Assembly (NCBI GenBank): GCA_021234155.1
Contig: JAJEKV010000125.1
Location: 2,100,775-2,164,774, forward strand
Reading direction: 5' to 3'
Length of the DNA stretch: 64,000 nucleotides
Source of the DNA: Isoetes taiwanensis
Taxonomy: Eukaryota; Streptophyta; Lycopodiopsida; Isoetales; Isoetaceae
Part shown: positions 54,069 to 64,000 of the stretch, piece after piece
Layout of the letters: every line of letters starts with the position of its first letter
Position numbering within the stretch: the first letter of the stretch is position 1
Position numbers and translations under genes: made by a program
Notes under the pieces: generated by a model
The model's database searches: none
Told to the model about the DNA's origin: nothing
The model's input: the letters and a program-made list of their open reading frames with translations, nothing else

Positions 54069-57000
54069 CTGATTTTTGTTCTTTCAATATATAAAAGTAC
54101 TAGTTTGTAATGTGTACACATTCGGTTTAATGGAAAAAATGTAATAGATTCCGGTTACAAAATGTAGTAGCAGGAACTTGCCGGATCAAAATTACAAATT
54201 CCGGTTCATTGCAGATATAGTAGGAAAATTTCCGTCCAAGATAAAAAAAACTTTGCCCAACACTGCTTGGGACGTGGCCGATCACATGCAGTTGAGAACG
54301 CAAAGCAAGGGGAACTGACGGAATGGAGTTTGGACCTGTACTCCTCCCGTTGTGGCAGTTAGAAGTCAAGGGCCGCTTTTGCAGTAGCAAGACATTCGTA
54401 AATTCGTAATTAATGCATAGTACGGACTTAAATTCTGATTTTTGTCACTAGCTTCCTAAGTCATCGCCAACATGAGGCCAACTTTCAAAAATTTTGGATA
54501 AGGTTTAGATCAAATAGTTTGCACTAGAACGGTCAGGGCAGCTTTGTTGTTGCCGCTTAAGCACACTTGCCCAAGTCAAACAAGGCGGGACCTTGCAAGG
54601 CCTCCTCATTAGAGGGGAGAGTCCGAACCCGGGGAGGCGAGCCCCAAAAAGCTTCGAGGCTGACCTTTCTGGCGGTAGCTCGCTCGCGGGGTTATGCGCT
54701 AAAGACCACACTCCCGGATCTCGGTTCCGTATCCGGCCGTTGAATCCTTTGTTCCGGAACCTGGTCCGAGAAGGTCCAAAAATCCAACATCCGTCCGGGA
54801 CAACATATCAAACCGCTGGCGTCTGCTGGCGGCGGCGGTGTAGAAACCAAAGTGTTTTGTCGTTCGGACATTGCGAGGTTCGAAATGCCGATCCGACTTC
54901 GCCACATCGTCAGGAATGCCAAAATTACCCTAGGGACCAAGTTACACGGGTCGGTTTTGCAAAAGAAAGAAACACTTACGCCCTACATTGCGGTCGCCAG
55001 ACCACCTCCTAGGCCAATTGACTACGAAAGTGTGTTGCACATGAGATAATTTGGCTTCTTCGAGAAGGGTGGGCTTTCGGCCACAAAACTTGGTCCCTAG
55101 GGCAATAACGGCGTTCCGAGTCCATTGGCGAGAGATGAGGATCACTGATTCGGGAGAGGGGAAGTTGCCCGTCCGTCGCCGTGGCCTTCCGGAGAGGAAT
55201 TTTGGGGCAAGCCGCTTCGAGGGTGGTTTTAGGGTCCGTGCTCGGCGTCAACACCCACCCTCTACATCAAGACCACAAGCAAGGTCCTAGTCAAATCGAC
55301 AAGGATAGAGCCTCCAAACGTAAACCCTATGAGTTGCCGAGGTTCTAGCGGGGTTTGCGTTTTGGGTGCCGAAGTTTTGGTCTTTTGCACTTGGGACGTG
55401 GCGATCACATGCAGTTGAGAACGAAGCAAGGGCCCGGCGGAATGGAGTTTGGACTGCACTCCCCCGTTGTGGCGGTTAGAAGTCAAGGGCCGCTTTGCAA
55501 AAGTAGCAAGACATTCGTAAATTCGTAATTAATGCATAGTACGGACTTAAATTCTGATTTTTTGTCAGCTAGCTTCCTAAGTCATCGCCAACATCTGAGG
55601 CCAACTTTCAAAAATTTTGGATAAGGTTTAGATCAAATAGTTTGCACTAGAACGGTCAGGCGCTGTTGTTGTTGGGTAGCCAGTGGCACACTTGCCCAAG
55701 TCAAACAAGGCCAGGACCTTGCAAGGCCTCCTCATTAGAGGGAGAGTCCGAACCCCGGAGGCGAGCCCCAAAAGCTTCCCGAGGCAGCCTTTCTGGCGGC
55801 CCTCCGGGGGTGTGCGCTAAAGACCACACTCCGGATCTCGGTTCCGTATCCGGCCGTTGAATCCTTTGTTCCGGGAACCTGGTCCGAGAAGGTCCAAAAA
55901 ATCCAACATCCATCAGGAGAACATATCAAACCGTGGCGTCTGCGGCGGCAGTAGAAACCAAAGTGTTTTGTCGTTCGGACATTGCGGAGGCTCCGAAATG
56001 CCGATCCGACTTCACCACATCGTCCGGAATGCCAAAATTACCCTAGGGACCAAGTTATACGGTCAGTTTTGCAAAAGAAACAAACACTTACGCCCTACAT
56101 TGCAGTATTCAGCAGCCACCTCCTAGGCCAATTGACTACGAGTGTGTTGCACATGAGATAGTTTGGCGCTTCGAGAAGGGGTGGGCTTCTGGCCACAAAA
56201 CTTGGTCCCTAGGGCAATGTCGACGTTCTGAGTCCATTGGCAGAGACAGATCACGGTTCCGGAGAGGGGAAGTTGCCCGTCCGTCGCCAGGGCCTTCGGG
56301 AGAGGAATTTTGGGGCAAGCCGCTTCCGGGGTGGTTTTAGGGTCCGTGCTGCGGCGTCAACACCCCCTCTACATCAAGACACGGCAAGGTCCTAGTCAAA
56401 TCGACAAGAATAGAGCCTCAAACGTAAACCCTATGAGTTGCCGGGTTCTAGCGGGGTTTTGCGTTTTTGGGTGCCGAAGTTTTGGTCTTTTGCACTTGGG
56501 GCGTGGCCGATCACATGCGATTGAGAACGCGAAGCAAGGGAGGCCCGGCGGAATGGAGTTTGGACTGTACTCCTCCGTTGTGGCGGTTAGAAGTCAAGGG
56601 CCGCTTTTTGGTAGCAAGACATTCATAAATTCGTAATTAATGCATAGTACGGACTTAAATTCTGATTTTTGTCAGCTAGCTTCCTAAGTCATCGCCAACA
56701 TACAGGCCAACTTTCAAAAATTTTGGATAAGGTTTAGATCAAATAGTTTGCACTAGAACGGTCAGGAGGCTTTGTTGTTGGGCGGCCGAGCCGCACACTT
56801 GCCCAAGTCAAACAAGGCCAGGACCTTGCAAGGCCTCCTCATTAGAGGGGAGAGTCCGAACCCCGGGAGGGCGAGCCCAAAAAGCTTCCCCGAGGCAGCC
56901 TTTCTGGCGGCGCTCTCACGGGTTGTGCGCTAAAGACCACACTCCCGGATCTCGGTTCCGTATCCGACCGTTGAATCCTTTGTTCCAGGAACCTGGTCCG

Positions 57001-60000
57001 AGAAGGTCCAAAAAAATCCAACATCCGTCCGGGACAACATATCAAACCCTGGCGTCCGTCGGCGACGATTGTAGAAACCAAAGTGTTTTGTCGTTCGGAC
57101 ATTGCGGAGGCTCCGAAATGCCGATCCGACTTCGCCACATCGTCCGGAATGCCAAAATTACCCTAGGGACCAAGTTACACGGTCAGTTTTGCAAAAGAAA
57201 GAAACACTTACGCCCCTACATTTGCAAGATTCGCCAGACCACCTCCTAGGCCAATTGACTACGAGTGTGTTGCACATGAGATAATTTGGCTTCTTCGAGA
57301 AGGGTGGGCTTCTCGGCCACAAAACTTGGTCCCTAGGGCAATAACGACGTTCGAGTCCATTGGCGAGATGCGGATCACGGTTGGAGGGAGAGGGGAAGGT
57401 TCGTCGCCCGTGGCCTTCGGGAGAGGAATTTTGGGGCAAGCTGCTTCCGGGTGGTTTTTAGGGTCCGTGCTCTGGCGTCAACACCCCCCCTCTACGTCAA
57501 GACACGGCGCAAGGTCCTAGTCAAATCTGACAAGGATAGAGCCTCCGAAACGTAAACCCTATGAGTTGCCAGGTTCTAGCAGGGTTTGCGTTTTGGGTGC
57601 CGAGTTTTGGTCTTTTGCACTTGGGACGTGGCCGATCACATGCGATTGAGAACGAAGCAAGGGGAACCGACGGAATGGAGTTTGGACCTGTACTCTCCTC
57701 CCGTTGTGGCGGTTAGAAGTCAAGGGCCGCTTTTGCATTAGCAAGACATTCAGTAAATTCGTAATTAATGCATAGTACGGACTTAAATTCTGATTTTGTG
57801 TCACTAGCTTCCTAAGTCATCGCCAACATCTGGGCCAACTTTCAAAAATTTTGGATAAGGTTTAGATCAAATAGTTTGCACTAGAACGGTCCGGCAGCAA
57901 GCTTTGTTGTTGTGCCGAGCGGCACACTTGCCCAAGTCAAACAAGGCCAGGACCTTGCAAGGCCTCCTCATTAGAGGGGAGAGTCCGAACCCCAGGAGGC
58001 GAGCCCCAAAAAGCTTCCCGAGGCAGCCTTTTCACGGCGGCTCCGCAGGGTGTACGCTAAAGACCACACTCGGGATCTCGGTTCCAGATCCGACCGTTGA
58101 ATCCTTTGTTCCGGGAACCTGGTCCGAGAAGGTCCAAAAATCCAACATCCATCCGGGAGAACATATCAAACCGCTGAAGCGCCCCCGGGCGGCGGCAGTA
58201 GAAACCAAAGTGTTTTGTCGTTCGGACATTGCGGAGGCTCCGAAATGCCGATCCGACTTCACCACATCGTCCGGAATGCCAAAATTACCCTAGGGACCAA
58301 GTTATACGGTCAGTTTTGCAAAAGAAACAAACACTTACGCCCTACATTGCAGTATTCAGCAGCCACCTCCTAGCCAATTGACTACGAGTGTGTTGCACAT
58401 AAGATAGTTTGGCGCTTCGAGAAGGGGTGGGCTTCGCCACAAAACTTGGTCCCTAGGGCAATGTCGACGTTCGAGTCCATTGGCGAGACGGCATCACGGT
58501 TCGGAGAGGGAAGTTGCCCGTCCGTCGCCCGGGGCCTTTGGGAGAGGAATTTTGGGGCAAGCCGCCCAGGGTGGTTTTTAGGGTCCGTGCTTCGGCGCCA
58601 ACACCCCCTCTACATCAAGACGGGCAAGAAGGTCCTAGTCAAATCGACAAGAATAGAGCCTCCAAACGTAAACCCTATGAGTTGCCAGGTTCTAGCAGGG
58701 TTTGCGTTTTGGGTGCCGAGTTTTGGTCTTTTGCACTTGGGACGTGGCCGATCACATGCAGTTGAGAACGCGAAGCAAGGGAACTGACGGAATGGAGTTT
58801 GGACCTGTACTCCTCCCGTTGTGGCAGTTAGAAGTCAAGGGCCGCTTTTGCAGTAGCAAGACATTCGTAAATTCGTAATTAATGCATAGTACGGACTTAA
58901 ATTCTGATTTTTTGTCAGCTAGCTTCCTAAGTCATCGCCAACATACAGGCCAACTTTCAAAAATTTTGGATAAGGTTTAGATCAAATAGTTTGCATTAGA
59001 ACAGTCCAGGGCGGCTTTGTTGTTGGGTTGAGGCTGGCACACTTGCCCAAGTCAAACAAGGCCAGGACCTTGCAAGGCCTCCTCATTAGAGGGGAGAGTC
59101 AAGAACCCGGGGAGGCGAGCCCCAAAAGCTTCCCCGAGGCAGCCTTTCTCGGCAAAGCTCCGTAGGGGTGTACGCTAAAGACCACACTCCGGATCTCTTG
59201 TTCCGTGATCCGACCGTTGAATCCTTTGTTCGGGAACCTGGTCCGGAGAAGGTCCAAAAATCCAACATCCGTCCGGGAGAACATATCAAATCGCCAAGCG
59301 CCCCGCGGCGGCGACAAGTAGAAACCAAAGTGTTTTGTCGTCGGACATTGCGGAGGTTCAAATGCCGATCCGACTTCGCCACATCGTCCGGAATGCCAAA
59401 ATTACCCTAGGGACCAAGTTACGCGGTCAGTTTTGCAAAAGAAAGAAACACTTACGCCCTACATTGCAAAGATTCGCCAGCCCACCTCCTAGGCCAATTG
59501 ACTACGAGTGTGTTGCACATGAGATAGTTTGGCGCTTCTTCGAAGGGGTGGGCTTACGCCACAAAACTTGGTCCCTAGGGCAATGTCGACGTTCGAGTCC
59601 ATTGGCGAGGCGGATCACGGTTCAAGAGGGGAAGTTGCCCGTCCGTCGCTGGGGCCTTTGGGAGAGGACTTTTGGGGCAAGCCGCTTCGGGTGGTTTTAG
59701 GGTCCGTGCTCGTGTCAACACCCCCTCTACGCCAAGACGGTAGCAAGGTCCTAGTCAATCGACAAGCATAGAGCCTCCCAAACGTAAACCCTATGAGTTG
59801 CCGTGTTCTAGCGGGGGTTTGCGTTTTGGGTGCCGAAGTTTTGGTCTTTTCCACTTGGGACTGGCCAATCACATGCGATTGAGAACGCGAAGCAAGGGGA
59901 ACCCGACGGAATGGAGTTTGGACCTGTACTCCTCCGTTGTGGCGGTTAGAAGTCAAGGCCCGCTTTTTGAGAGCAAGACATTCAGTAAATTGTAATTAAT

Positions 60001-60060
60001 GCATAGTACGGACTTAAATTTGATTTTTGTCGCCTAGCATCCTAAGTCATCGCCAACATC

Positions 60061-60360
60061 TGGGCATGTTGAGATAAACTACATCTTCGCATGTTGGTAG
60101 GGTATTAGTTCTCATAGCAGGGGACAAAATTAAAAAAATATATATATATGTCGCCGTAATGCGAACACGTAGCTATTGGTAAGGTATTAGTTATCGAAAG
60201 CGGTAAGGTATTACTAGTTATCATCATCATTATTATATACCTCATAGCTCAACGGATGTACCACAAAACATTGAACATTTTCATGGTGGTATATTTCATA
60301 ACTTTAACGGGTGTAGCAAGTCAAATAAACCCCTATCCATGTTAAATAAACCCATGCATT
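60061..60360. other. AT-rich spacer after the array
   Basis: No gene. Contains attattag-ttatc duplicated phrases (ggtattagttctcatagc at 60100; ggtattagttatcgaaagc at 60182). Confidence 0.5.
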
Positions 60361-60367
60361 CTATACT

Positions 60368-60369
<2 letters not shown>

Positions 60370-60411
<42 letters not shown>

Positions 60412-60435
60412 TTTTTGGTAAAAAAAAAAAAAAAG
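60370..60435. repeat. Long poly-A / poly-T tract
   Basis: A run of roughly 38 A, then about 9 T, then about 14 A. Open frames through it are meaningless. Homopolymers of this length are error-prone in assemblies. Confidence 0.9.
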
Positions 60436-60515
60436 CGTCGTTACAAGCGCCGTTCAACGGCGTTTTTTGTCGCCGTTTAACGACGTCCACGGCGTCGTTA
60501 AACGGCGACACGGAT
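60435..60515. repeat. Internal cluster of CACTA subterminal-type palindromes
   Basis: gcgtcgttacaagcgccg, cgccgtttaacgacgtcc and gcgtcgttaaacggcgac are the same class of word as found at both ends of the CACTA element, but lie 1.6 kb inside the right end. Confidence 0.75.
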
Positions 60516-60659
60516 TTAAATCGAAAGCGGTGGCAATCCCGCCGCTTATTTTCGAGCAAGCAAAAGCTTATGGAGGAGGCGTTTTTGAGGCGATTTTGGT
60601 AGCGGATCTACTTTGGGGTCTATTCTAAGTGTAAGACAAGCTTCATAAGGTATGTGCAC

Positions 60660-61010
60660 GGATCAACCAACTCGTTTTTTGAATCTAAACTTGTTTTTGG
60701 GTAGATTTAGGGCTTTTTGTATTTGTTGTTTGTTCTTCCTTCAACCTTCATTCTTCTTCTTCCATTCTTGCATCCTTCTTCCATACATATTCTTCCATTC
60801 CCTTTGTCATCTTCTTCTTCGATTCTTCCTCCTCTTATACTACTTCTTCCTCCTCTTATTCAAATTCTTACTCTTAATCCTCCTCTTGCGCTTCATCTTC
60901 TTCGTATTCTTCCTCCCCATTTTCGGGTTCCTCCTCTTCTTCTTAGCCTTTTCTTCTTCGGAATTCTTCCATTCTTCTTCTAATTTTTTTTCCCATCTAA
61001 GAAGACGTCG
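60660..61010 (+). repeat. CTT-rich low-complexity region
   Basis: Mostly cttcttcttcc, attcttcc and cctcctctt words. The open frame across it (60652-61014) encodes only Leu/Phe/Ser/Pro runs. Confidence 0.85.
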
Positions 61011-61074
61011 TTAAAAGACGAGACCCTTCTTCTTTCCAAAATTTTTCCTTATTAGTTTTTTTATACTATTTCTT

Positions 61075-61435
61075 TCTAATCATTGAATTTTTTGTTTTGC
61101 ATGTACACTCCTAGCAAAATGTGTTGTTCTTGCAAAACAAGTTGGCACCTCTTCCAGGTAAGGATTTAATTTTTTCAATACGCTAATAAAATACTAATGC
61201 TTTATTTAGGTTAAATTGTTATCCAAGAAGGGGACGTCATTGAAACCACCCCTCCCCCATTGATTTTCCATATTTTTTTTTTCCTTTAAGTTGTTTATTT
61301 ATACTAATATTTTACTAATCATTGAATTTATTGTTTTGCATGTACACTCCTAGCAAATGCGTTGTTTGTGCAAAACAACTTTGCCACCTTTGCAGGGTAA
61401 GCATTTAATTTTCAATATGCTTAATGTATTGATTA
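61075..61435 (+). repeat. Diverged tandem duplication, about 242-bp spacing
   Basis: atcattgaattttttgttttg at 61078 and atcattgaatttattgttttg at 61318, followed in both by catgtacactcctagcaaa, tgcaaaacaa, ggcacctcttccaggtaagg / gccacctttgcagggtaagc and atttaattttt. Confidence 0.85.
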
Positions 61436-61629
61436 ATGTATTTAGCTTAATTTATTGATTAATGTATTTAGCTAAAAAAATGGGGGCTTCATTTATTTTT
61501 GTATTTTTTTAATATATTTAAGCGACATCATTTAATGACGTTAAAATCTTATATTTCTTTATTGGTTAAATTCATTTTATAGGCTTTAAATTAAATGTAT
61601 TAACTTCATTCATAATAAATGTATTATTA

Positions 61630-61715
61630 TTATTTTTTTTCAATTTATAAAAAAAAAAAAAAAATTAAAAAAAAAAAAAAATTAAAAAAAAATTAAATTT
61701 TTTTTTTTTTTTAAT
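61630..61715. repeat. A/T homopolymer stretch
   Basis: Alternating runs of A and T (up to about 18) directly before the right subterminal region. Confidence 0.9.
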
Positions 61716-61717
61716 AC

Positions 61718-62105
61718 ACGTAAGCAACGTCGTTAAACGACGTTGCTTACGTGGTCGCCACTACGCCGACAACGGCCGCAGAACGCCGACAGCGCCCCGG
61801 CCCGTGGTACGCCGATGTACGTGACGTCGTTTAACGGCGTCAAACACGTGGACTGCGCCACGCCAAGAACTCCGCTTCGCCGACGCGCCCGCCGGCGCCG
61901 GCCGGCGTGGGCACGCTAATGCGTGGCGTCGTTGAACGACGTCACGTCGTCGCTTTAAGACGACGCCGTTGCGACGCGTATAGCGACGCGTCCACGTCGT
62001 AAAACGACGTGCAGACGTCGTTATAGGCGTCGTTCATCGACTTTTTGGCGTCGTTCATCGACGTTCAAACGACGTCTGGACGTCGTAATAGACGTCGTAA
62101 CAGGG
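61718..62105. repeat. Right subterminal repeat region of the CACTA element
   Basis: At least ten versions of acgtcgttaaacgacgt and cgtcgttcatcgacgt, alternately perfect and interrupted palindromes, plus GC-rich cgccggcgccgg words at about 61885-61910. Confidence 0.85.
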
Positions 62106-62121
62106 CAATTTTTTTGTAGTG

Positions 62122-62124
62122 TCA
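62122..62124. other. Target-site duplication (right copy) of the CACTA element
   Basis: tca directly after the right terminus gtagtg; matches 48644-48646. Confidence 0.9.
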
Positions 62125-62666
62125 ATGCTTTCTTGGACGCCTGCATAGCTTTGAGGTATTATTTCATCTTCCAAGATAGCCATAATATATTCATGCTCAA
62201 TGGTCTTAGCCTCAACTCTTCTACTTCTTCCCATTTCATTTCTTCCATAAGCTTGATTACCAAGTCCATCCTCTTCTATAAGTTTTTCTGCCTGTGTTTT
62301 CCTTTCCCTTTTTTCAGGATAATCATTTACTGGTTCAGCACTAGTTTGTCTTGATTCGTGGGTATCCTCACAAGCAGATTTCTCCAGCACATTCTTCTCA
62401 TCTGGTTTCTCTGAATCATCATAATCTTCTTCTTCAAATTCAAACTTAGGGATTTCTTCAGGCTTATCAGTTTGAATTTCATTCCCCTTTCTGAATTTGC
62501 ATTTATACAATACCTGCTCATTAAATAACACATCTCTACTAATTCTTATCTGCTTGGATTCAGGTAAGTAAATTCTGTACCCCTTAGATTCTTTATCATA
62601 TCCCACTAGAAATCCTCTTTCTGCTTTGTTATCTAACTTCTTCCTTAACTCTGTTGGCACATGCAC
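62125..62666 (-). CDS. Copia pol: post-integrase linker segment
   Basis: An open frame that begins near 62666 and runs left into the CACTA element at 62121 (it continues to 62055 only by chance inside the insertion). It starts HVPTELRKKLDNKAERGFLV then GYDKESKGYRIY and ISRDVLFNEQ, the conserved segment between copia integrase and RT, followed by an acidic hydrophilic linker (FEFEEEDYDDSEKPDEKN). Near the insertion, IIPQSYAGV matches the EPQSYEEA-type motif that normally precedes the RT domain. The reading continues on the other side of the insertion at 48643 downward, so the CACTA element cut this gene. Confidence 0.88.
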
Positions 62667-62699
62667 TTAGGCCATACACCCATATACTTTAAACTTTTC

Positions 62700-63120
62700 A
62701 TAGTTCAATTTAGTTTCTGGTTCCCACAACGGTTTTGGAATATTTCCCCCAAGCTTCTTGATGGTAGCATGTTTTGTATTTCAACATTTGTGTGTAAAGC
62801 TTCTTCCCAAAGATTGTTAGGCAGTCCACTTTCCTTTAACATTGATCTAACTGCATCGAGCAAGGTCCTATTTTTCCTTTCTGAGACACCATTCTGTTGT
62901 GGTGAATGTCTATAGGTCAATTGCCTCTTTATTCCATGTGATATGCGAGAATGTTTTAAATTGATTTGAGAGGTATTCTCCTCCTCTATCGATCCGATAC
63001 ATTTTACTTTGAATCTGTTTCTCTTTCCTTTTTCGCAACAACATCTTTGCTTGAAGGCACTTAGAGCTTGAGATTTTTCTGTTTAGGCAATTATGTGGTG
63101 CACATTCTCTTTGTAACATC
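62700..63120 (-). pseudogene. Copia integrase core, C-terminal half, frameshifted
   Basis: 62920-62705 reads TYRHSPQQNGVSERKNRTLL and SMLKESGLPNNLWEEA, the integrase motif with its catalytic glutamate (in the QNGVSERKN stretch). 63119-62910 carries YRIDRGGEYLSNQF, the region around the second aspartate. A frameshift near 62920 separates the two and another lies near 62705. Confidence 0.88.
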
Positions 63121-63199
63121 TGCGAAGGTTATGAAATATCTCTTATTGGTCCTACTTCCGACATTTAAGGGATCACATAAATCGAATGTATCGACTCAA

Positions 63200-63480
63200 A
63201 GTTTACATTTGTGCTCTACTTTTCCTTTTATGGAATGGTAATCGATTTAGCTTTCCCAAAGCATATCCTTCACAAATCAAGTCAAGTTTATTTGTATTTT
63301 CACATCTTATGTGCCCTTGCTTATGAAGAGATTCCAGTTTTTTTGTAATTGGTGTGTGCAAGTCTATTATGCCAAACTTCCATGCCAACTTCTTGAACTG
63401 TATAAATAGAATCATGTACAACAGAATTATCCAGTCCATACAAGTTTCCCACACGTTTTCCATAAAATTTGATTTCATTA
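63200..63480 (-). pseudogene. Copia GAG-pre-integrase and start of integrase, degenerate
   Basis: Residues such as WETCMDWIILLYMILF and LWHNRLAHTN-like traces (WKFGIIDLHTP in the read frame) in the position between protease and integrase, plus a C-X2-C remnant. Weak but in the right place and order. Confidence 0.55.
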
Positions 63481-63604
63481 TTCATCAAGATATTACACTA
63501 ATCGGCATCAAATGTAACTCAGTATCCCAAATCACTGGCCCGACTAAGCGATGTCAAGTTCTTGATAATGCCGGGCACACAGAACATTCGAATATTTACA
63601 ATGT

Positions 63605-63880
63605 TTCCATTAAATCGGTTTAATTTGTAATAAGCCTCTTCCTTGAACATGTTGTAATGCTCCATTCCCAACTTGAATCCTTCTTGAATTTGTATTTGTT
63701 ATGTTTTTCGTGAATTCAACAGTTTGCACTATTGATCTTTCGGCTCCACTATCAACTATCAAATGATCGAATTGTCGAGCACATATTTTCATTAATAGCT
63801 GCAAATTCATGAGATACCTCATCATCATCTTCTTCAATGGTTTTGTCCTTGTTTTCTTGTTCTTTGGCATCACCTCGCCT
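63605..63880 (-). pseudogene. Copia protease, partial
   Basis: FDHLIVDSGAERSIVQ contains the aspartic protease D-S-G signature (63750-63790), followed by VGNGALQHVQGRG, the usual downstream strand. Confidence 0.82.
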
Positions 63881-63884
63881 CTTG

Positions 63885-64000
63885 CGGATCTGCCATAATT
63901 TTTAGGTGTAGGGCATTTGGAAGCAACATGCCCTCTGCCACCACATGTATAGCAATTGAACTCTTTTTTGAGTTTTGGACATTCATTCTTATAATGACAT
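63885..64000 (-). CDS. Copia gag zinc knuckle, cut by the window edge
   Basis: Reading leftwards from 64000 gives CHYKNECPKLKKEF and then CYTCGGRGHVASKC, a CX2CX4HX4C retroviral-type zinc knuckle at 63920-63961, then a basic linker leading to the protease. The gene extends beyond the right edge. Confidence 0.88.

Larger units (their letters stand above)
51434..54265 (+). mobile_element. hAT DNA transposon with intact transposase gene
   Basis: cagtgttgggcaa at 51434-51446 is the perfect inverse of ttgcccaacactg at 54253-54265, a 13-bp terminal inverted repeat of hAT type. The transposase gene (51639-53855) fills it. An eight-base target duplication is not clear: cttgggac follows the right end, and cttgggac also occurs at 50721-50728 in the array but 705 bp before the left TIR, while tctataaa precedes the left TIR directly. 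A weaker left end (cacggttaggcaa, 10 of 13 matches) lies at 50730, right after that cttgggac. The true left boundary is thus either 51434 or about 50730. The right flank resumes the array unit exactly. Confidence 0.8.
49140..60060. repeat. Array of about seven 1.12-kb tandem repeats (interrupted by hAT)
   Basis: The phrase tgccaaaattaccctaggg (or near variants) recurs at about 49146, 49962, 54918, 56030, 57150, 58275 and 59395. The last five copies are spaced 1,112-1,125 bp. Within a unit the order is: accaagttacacggtcag, a ttgcacatgagataattt phrase, cacaaaacttggtcccta, gtggttttagggtccgtg, gagttgcc-ggttctagc, cttttgcacttgggac, attcgtaattaatgcatagt, gataaggtttagatcaaata, gcctcctcattagaggg, ctggtccgagaaggtcc, and agtgttttgtcgttcgga. 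Units differ mainly by 1-4-base indels. The first two units are shorter (about 815 bp and scrambled). Open frames repeat with the units and are not convincing genes. Confidence 0.92.
48647..62121. mobile_element. Non-autonomous CACTA (En/Spm-type) element, 13,475 bp
   Basis: Left end cactacaaggatagtcgac; right end, read inwards, cactacaaaaaaattgccct. The first eight bases are perfectly inverted, with a 3-bp TCA duplication outside. Subterminal regions (48660-49080 and 61720-62100) are dense in cgtcgtt-aacgacg palindromic words, as expected of CACTA transposase-binding repeats. The interior has no CACTA transposase (no TnpD/transposase_21 or DUF4218 motif seen). It holds a 1.12-kb tandem array, a nested hAT element and AT-rich filler. 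It must have moved by transposase from elsewhere. Confidence 0.93.
47103..64000 (-). mobile_element. Ty1/copia retrotransposon, partial and split by a CACTA insertion
   Basis: On the minus strand from right to left: gag zinc knuckle, protease, GAG-pre-integrase region, integrase, post-integrase linker, [CACTA insertion 48647-62121], reverse transcriptase, RNase H. This order (integrase before RT) is diagnostic of Ty1/copia. Reading is lost at many points, so it is a dead copy. The 5' LTR and start of gag are beyond the right edge. The halves on either side of the CACTA element join exactly at the three-base target duplication, within the pol stretch just before the RT domain. Confidence 0.9.

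Noticed and set aside
49480-59960. Recurrent 80-140-codon open frames in the array (for example RNQSVLSFGHC-containing peptides) that look conserved between copies
   Set aside because: Conservation reflects DNA-level tandem duplication; the frame shifts between units by 1-4-base indels and both strands are open in the same places.

Overview
This window is plant nuclear DNA, almost certainly from a land plant. The evidence is a CYP72-clan cytochrome P450 with about 80-bp GT-AG introns, a DUF569 gene fragment, Helitron, hAT, CACTA and Ty1/copia elements, and an LTR element primed by initiator-Met tRNA. I cannot name the genus. The window is dominated by old, nested, frameshifted mobile DNA. Only two stretches look like coding sequence in good order: the P450 (40.6-42.4 kb, with one reading-frame break at an exon junction) and a hAT transposase (51.6-53.9 kb, open throughout).

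Layout. 0.7-1.1 kb: broken DUF569 gene start. 1.9-2.8 kb: fold-back element. 3.4-4.0 kb: short tandem repeats. 5.3-5.8 kb: small acidic protein with a nuclear-localisation-like start and a CX2C/CX2C motif, broken by one stop codon, with a MITE-like inverted repeat just upstream. 7.2-8.3 kb: two tandem duplications. 8.35-12.5 kb: degenerate Helitron (HUH Rep plus Pif1-type helicase). 13.3-13.85 kb: cluster of tRNA-like pol III heads. 13.9-17.57 kb: T-rich non-coding repeat sequence that resumes at 38.26 kb, because a 20.7-kb LTR element (17567-38259) is inserted in it. That element has two about 1.6-kb LTRs, a primer-binding site and a polypurine tract, but no gag-pol that I can find. Its interior holds tRNA-like units, an antisense DUF7869 pseudogene, an array of GGCGCC-centred palindromes, and a decayed sense-strand gene with ParB-like and methyltransferase-like motifs.

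After the P450, 42.4-47.1 kb has no recognisable gene. From 47.1 kb to the window end lies a minus-strand Ty1/copia element. It is split in its pol gene by a 13,475-bp CACTA element (48647-62121) with CACTACAA termini and a TCA target duplication on both sides. The CACTA element carries no CACTA transposase. It is filled by about seven copies of a 1.12-kb tandem repeat, and that array is itself interrupted by a hAT element with an intact 738-residue transposase. The order of insertion is therefore copia, then CACTA, with hAT inserted into the array the CACTA carries.

Many reading-frame breaks are single-base events, so some may be consensus errors rather than biological decay. A scrambled stretch of array at 50.25-50.9 kb supports caution about sequence quality there.
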